Assembly (NCBI GenBank): GCA_002737635.1
Contig: NSIC01000007.1
Span: 1 to 32,933, forward strand
Direction of reading: 5' to 3'
Source: Acidimicrobium sp.
Lineage (GTDB): Bacteria; Actinomycetota; Acidimicrobiia; Acidimicrobiales; Ilumatobacteraceae
Length of the DNA stretch: 32,933 nucleotides
The notes under the pieces are model-generated. The model did not search any database. It saw only the letters and a list, made by a program, of their open reading frames with translations, and was not told where the DNA came from. Below, one piece after another: positions 30,761 through 32,933 of the stretch (the first letter of the stretch is position 1; the number at the start of each line of letters is the position of its first letter). The translations under genes and the position numbers were made by a program.

Positions 30761-31420
30761 CTACTCCTTGACCGCACCCTTGACGGCGTTACGAATAATT
30801 ACAACGCCACCGTTTGGACCAGGAACCGAACCTTTGACGAGCAACAAGTTTCTTTCAAGGTCTGCTTGCACAACCTCAAGATTCAATGTCGTCACTTGTT
30901 GATGACCCATGTGACCCGACATTCGCAAACCTTTGAATACGCGACCTGGAAATGTGCAAGAACCAATCGAGCCTGGTGCACGGTGATGCTTGTGGTTACC
31001 GTGACTCGCGCCTTGTCCGCCGAAGTTGTGACGCTTCATCGTGCCAGCAAAACCTTTGCCACGACTCACTGCAGTCACATCGACTAGCTCGCCAACAGTA
31101 AGAGTGTCGACTTTGATTTCTTGTCCGATTTCAAAACCCTCTACAGAGTCGAGTCGCAACTCAACAAGTCGACGACCTGCTGCCACATTGCGCACGCCGC
31201 TCTTCGGGGCGAAATGTCCAGCTTCTGCTTTGCTTAATTTTTTCACATCGCGCTGTCCATAAGTGACTTGCAATGCCGTGTAGCCATCAGTCAAACCTGT
31301 TTTGACCTGCACAATTCGGGCTGGCTCGATGCGCAACACTGTTACGGGCACGACTCGTTGGTCGTCTCCCCATACCTGTGTCATGCCGACCTTTTCGCCG
31401 ACGATCGCTCTTTGTGCCAT
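30761..31420 (-). CDS. rplC: 50S ribosomal protein L3 (uL3)
   Basis: MAQRAIVGEKVGMTQVWGDDQRVVPVTVLRIEP...GKGFAGTMKRHNFGGQGASHGNHKHHRAPGSIGSCTFPGRVFKGLRMSGHMG; start at 31420. Confidence 0.99.
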   Translation of the reverse strand: MAQRAIVGEKVGMTQVWGDDQRVVPVTVLRIEPARIVQVKTGLTDGYTALQVTYGQRDVKKLSKAEAGHFAPKSGVRNVAAGRRLVELRLDSVEGFEIGQEIKVDTLTVGELVDVTAVSRGKGFAGTMKRHNFGGQGASHGNHKHHRAPGSIGSCTFPGRVFKGLRMSGHMGHQQVTTLNLEVVQADLERNLLLVKGSVPGPNGGVVIIRNAVKGAVKE

Positions 31421-31476
31421 AAGGCCAAAACCTTTTCTCGAAATGTTCAATGAAATAATTCGTTTATTCGCACAAA

Positions 31477-31505
31477 TGCTCCGTAGGCCTGGGCCGCACG
31501 GAGCA
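31477..31505 (-). promoter_or_regulatory. hairpin in the rplC leader
   Basis: TGCTCCGT-13 nt-ACGGAGCA, perfect 8-bp inverted repeat. Confidence 0.6.
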
Positions 31506-31558
31506 CTCTTATAGTTTTCGCTGTGAGGTACCCGCAAAACTCACGGACGCACACAGAC

Positions 31559-31577
31559 ATCAATTTTTTGAATTGAT
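31559..31577 (-). promoter_or_regulatory. hairpin in the rplC leader
   Basis: ATCAATT-5 nt-AATTGAT, perfect 7-bp stem. Confidence 0.5.
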
Positions 31578-31579
31578 CT

Positions 31580-31618
31580 CTTCGTTGGTATCCATGCAGT
31601 GCATAGTCACGAACGAAG
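31580..31618 (-). promoter_or_regulatory. hairpin in the rplC leader
   Basis: CTTCGTT-25 nt-AACGAAG, with the palindrome ATGCAGTGCAT inside the loop. Confidence 0.45.
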
Positions 31619-31623
31619 TATTT

Positions 31624-31652
31624 ACTCTATCCCCCGAAAATCGCGACCCCAA
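31624..31652 (-). promoter_or_regulatory. weak candidate promoter for the rplC operon
   Basis: - strand TTGGGG (31647-31652), 17-nt spacer, TAGAGT (31624-31629). Confidence 0.25.
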
Positions 31653-31655
31653 ACC

Positions 31656-31692
31656 AAAAACCCCGAGAAAATTGGCTATTTTCTGGCTTTTT
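31656..31692 (-). terminator. intrinsic terminator downstream of the HtrA-like gene
   Basis: - strand AAAAAGCC-AGAAAAT-AGCCA-ATTTTCT-CGGGGTTTTT: 7-bp stem plus flanking GG/CC, T-tract, ~34 nt after the stop; near-symmetric so possibly bidirectional. Confidence 0.6.
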
Positions 31693-31725
31693 GACCCCTG
31701 TGACTACCTAGAGAATATCTAGCGA

Positions 31726-32931
31726 TTATTCAGAGCGGGCGATCAAAGTTGCATCAAAAGTAAGTCGTTTTCCGTCGCGAAAAATCTCGATTTTGACAGT
31801 TTGACCAGGTTTAGCATCACGAATTGCCGCCACCAAACCCGCCTGGCCGTCGATTGGCTCGCCATCTACGGCGAGCACAACGTCGTCGATCAAAATTCCG
31901 GCCTTGTCTGCTGGTGAACCTGGTTGCACATTGGTGATGATCGCGCCTTGACCACCATCTTCACGCGCGGCCAGACCAACTCCGAGAAAGCCCTCTTTGC
32001 GCACAACACCGTTTGCTTGCTCGCGTAACTGTTCGATAACAATCAAAACTTCATCCACCGAAATTGAAAAACCAATGTTGTTTGCCGCCGAGTCTGAGTC
32101 GCCCCGTGCAACCGCAGTGTTGATACCCACAACTTCACCTTTGAGATTGACCAATGGCCCACCCGAGTTGCCTGACGAAATTGCGGCATCAGTTTGAATC
32201 AAACTGTTTAACGCACCCGAATCAGTCTCAATGGTGCGCTTCAAAGCCGAGACGATGCCCGACGTTACGGTTGGTCCACCATCAAGCGCCAACGCATAGC
32301 CGATCGCAACAACTGCGTCACCAATTTGCACGCTGCCCGGCTTGGCGAATGTCGCTGCGACGAGACCAGTTATGTCGACTTTAAGTAACGCCAAATCGTT
32401 GCCGGCATCTGATGCCAAAATTTTTGCAACTCGGGGTTCTGTTTCTCCAGCAAAGCGAACAACAACTTCAGATGCATCTTCAACAACATGCGCATTCGTC
32501 AAAATCTCACCATCAGATGTCAAGACAACACCCGTGCCAACGCCTCGACCGCCGCCAGATTCATCATCTAGCGTCGTTGAAATTGTGACGACGCTATTTG
32601 CTAAACGCTCGGCGACTTTTGCAATCAGTGAGCCGCTAGACGAACCATCGTCTTCGGAAACAACAACCGGTGCCGAAGTGATCTGCGTTGTCGAGTCTGA
32701 GTTGTCTAAGTCGACGAGGTTTGCCTCTTGAGCGACATAAGTGCCGATTATTCCACCGAACAAACCAAACACGGCCGCAACTATCACAACCCCAAATCGA
32801 CGTCGTGACGATCGCCTATCGTCGATGTGATTCTGCGACGATGAGTCGCCGTGATTTTGCGGCGACATCTCTAATTGCGCTGGCAACTGTGGCGGCGGCA
32901 ACTGCGACGAATTCTCGATGAAATCGTTCAT
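31726..32931 (-). CDS. membrane-anchored trypsin-like serine protease with PDZ domain (DegP/HtrA family)
   Basis: N-terminal TM segment FGVVIVAAVFGLFGGIIGTYVA; catalytic motifs TNAHVV, GNDLALLKV, GNSGGPLVN; PDZ FLGVGLAAREDGGQGAIITNVQPGSPADKAGILIDDVVLAVDG. Confidence 0.97.
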   Translation of the reverse strand: MNDFIENSSQLPPPQLPAQLEMSPQNHGDSSSQNHIDDRRSSRRRFGVVIVAAVFGLFGGIIGTYVAQEANLVDLDNSDSTTQITSAPVVVSEDDGSSSGSLIAKVAERLANSVVTISTTLDDESGGGRGVGTGVVLTSDGEILTNAHVVEDASEVVVRFAGETEPRVAKILASDAGNDLALLKVDITGLVAATFAKPGSVQIGDAVVAIGYALALDGGPTVTSGIVSALKRTIETDSGALNSLIQTDAAISSGNSGGPLVNLKGEVVGINTAVARGDSDSAANNIGFSISVDEVLIVIEQLREQANGVVRKEGFLGVGLAAREDGGQGAIITNVQPGSPADKAGILIDDVVLAVDGEPIDGQAGLVAAIRDAKPGQTVKIEIFRDGKRLTFDATLIARSE

Positions 32932-32933
32932 AA

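Noticed and set aside
31421-31537. N-terminal 39 aa of the ORF-track version of rplC
   Set aside because: Conserved L3 start MAQRAIVGEKVGMTQ is at 31420; the upstream part is the structured leader.

Overview
The 32.9 kb window reads as one co-oriented (- strand) block of 47 supported protein-coding genes with almost no intergenic space. I infer an actinobacterium, probably Acidimicrobiia-like, with a compact genome. In transcription order (high to low coordinate): a DegP/HtrA-type PDZ protease; a fused S10/spc/alpha ribosomal superoperon (rplC-D-W-B-rpsS-rplV-rpsC-rplP-rpmC-rpsQ-rplN-X-E-rpsN-H-rplF-R-rpsE-rpmD-rplO-secY-adk-infA-rpmJ-rpsM-K-D-rpoA-rplQ-truA-rplM-rpsI); glmM; an unusual 1136-aa GlmS-like protein; acpS; alr; tsaE-tsaB-rimI-tsaD; dusB; maf; groES-groEL with a CIRCE element; a TIGR04372-like putative glycosyltransferase; and a small membrane protein. 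rpmJ (L36, 37 aa) is missing from the supplied ORF track but is clearly present. Most of the window is ordinary housekeeping. The points most worth a second look are: (1) the enlarged GlmS-like protein, with an intact-looking glutaminase site, a divergent isomerase loop, an apparent K-to-R change at the Schiff-base lysine and a ~300-aa C-terminal domain; (2) a 20-bp exact direct repeat flanking the putative glycosyltransferase, one copy of which forms a hairpin with the groEL stop region; (3) a ~300-nt structured leader before rplC, which starts the operon without rpsJ; (4) hairpins in the rplM leader; (5) an uS19 polyalanine tail encoded by a hexanucleotide repeat. No CRISPR array, tRNA, rRNA or transposase was seen. 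All calls are by eye, without database searches.
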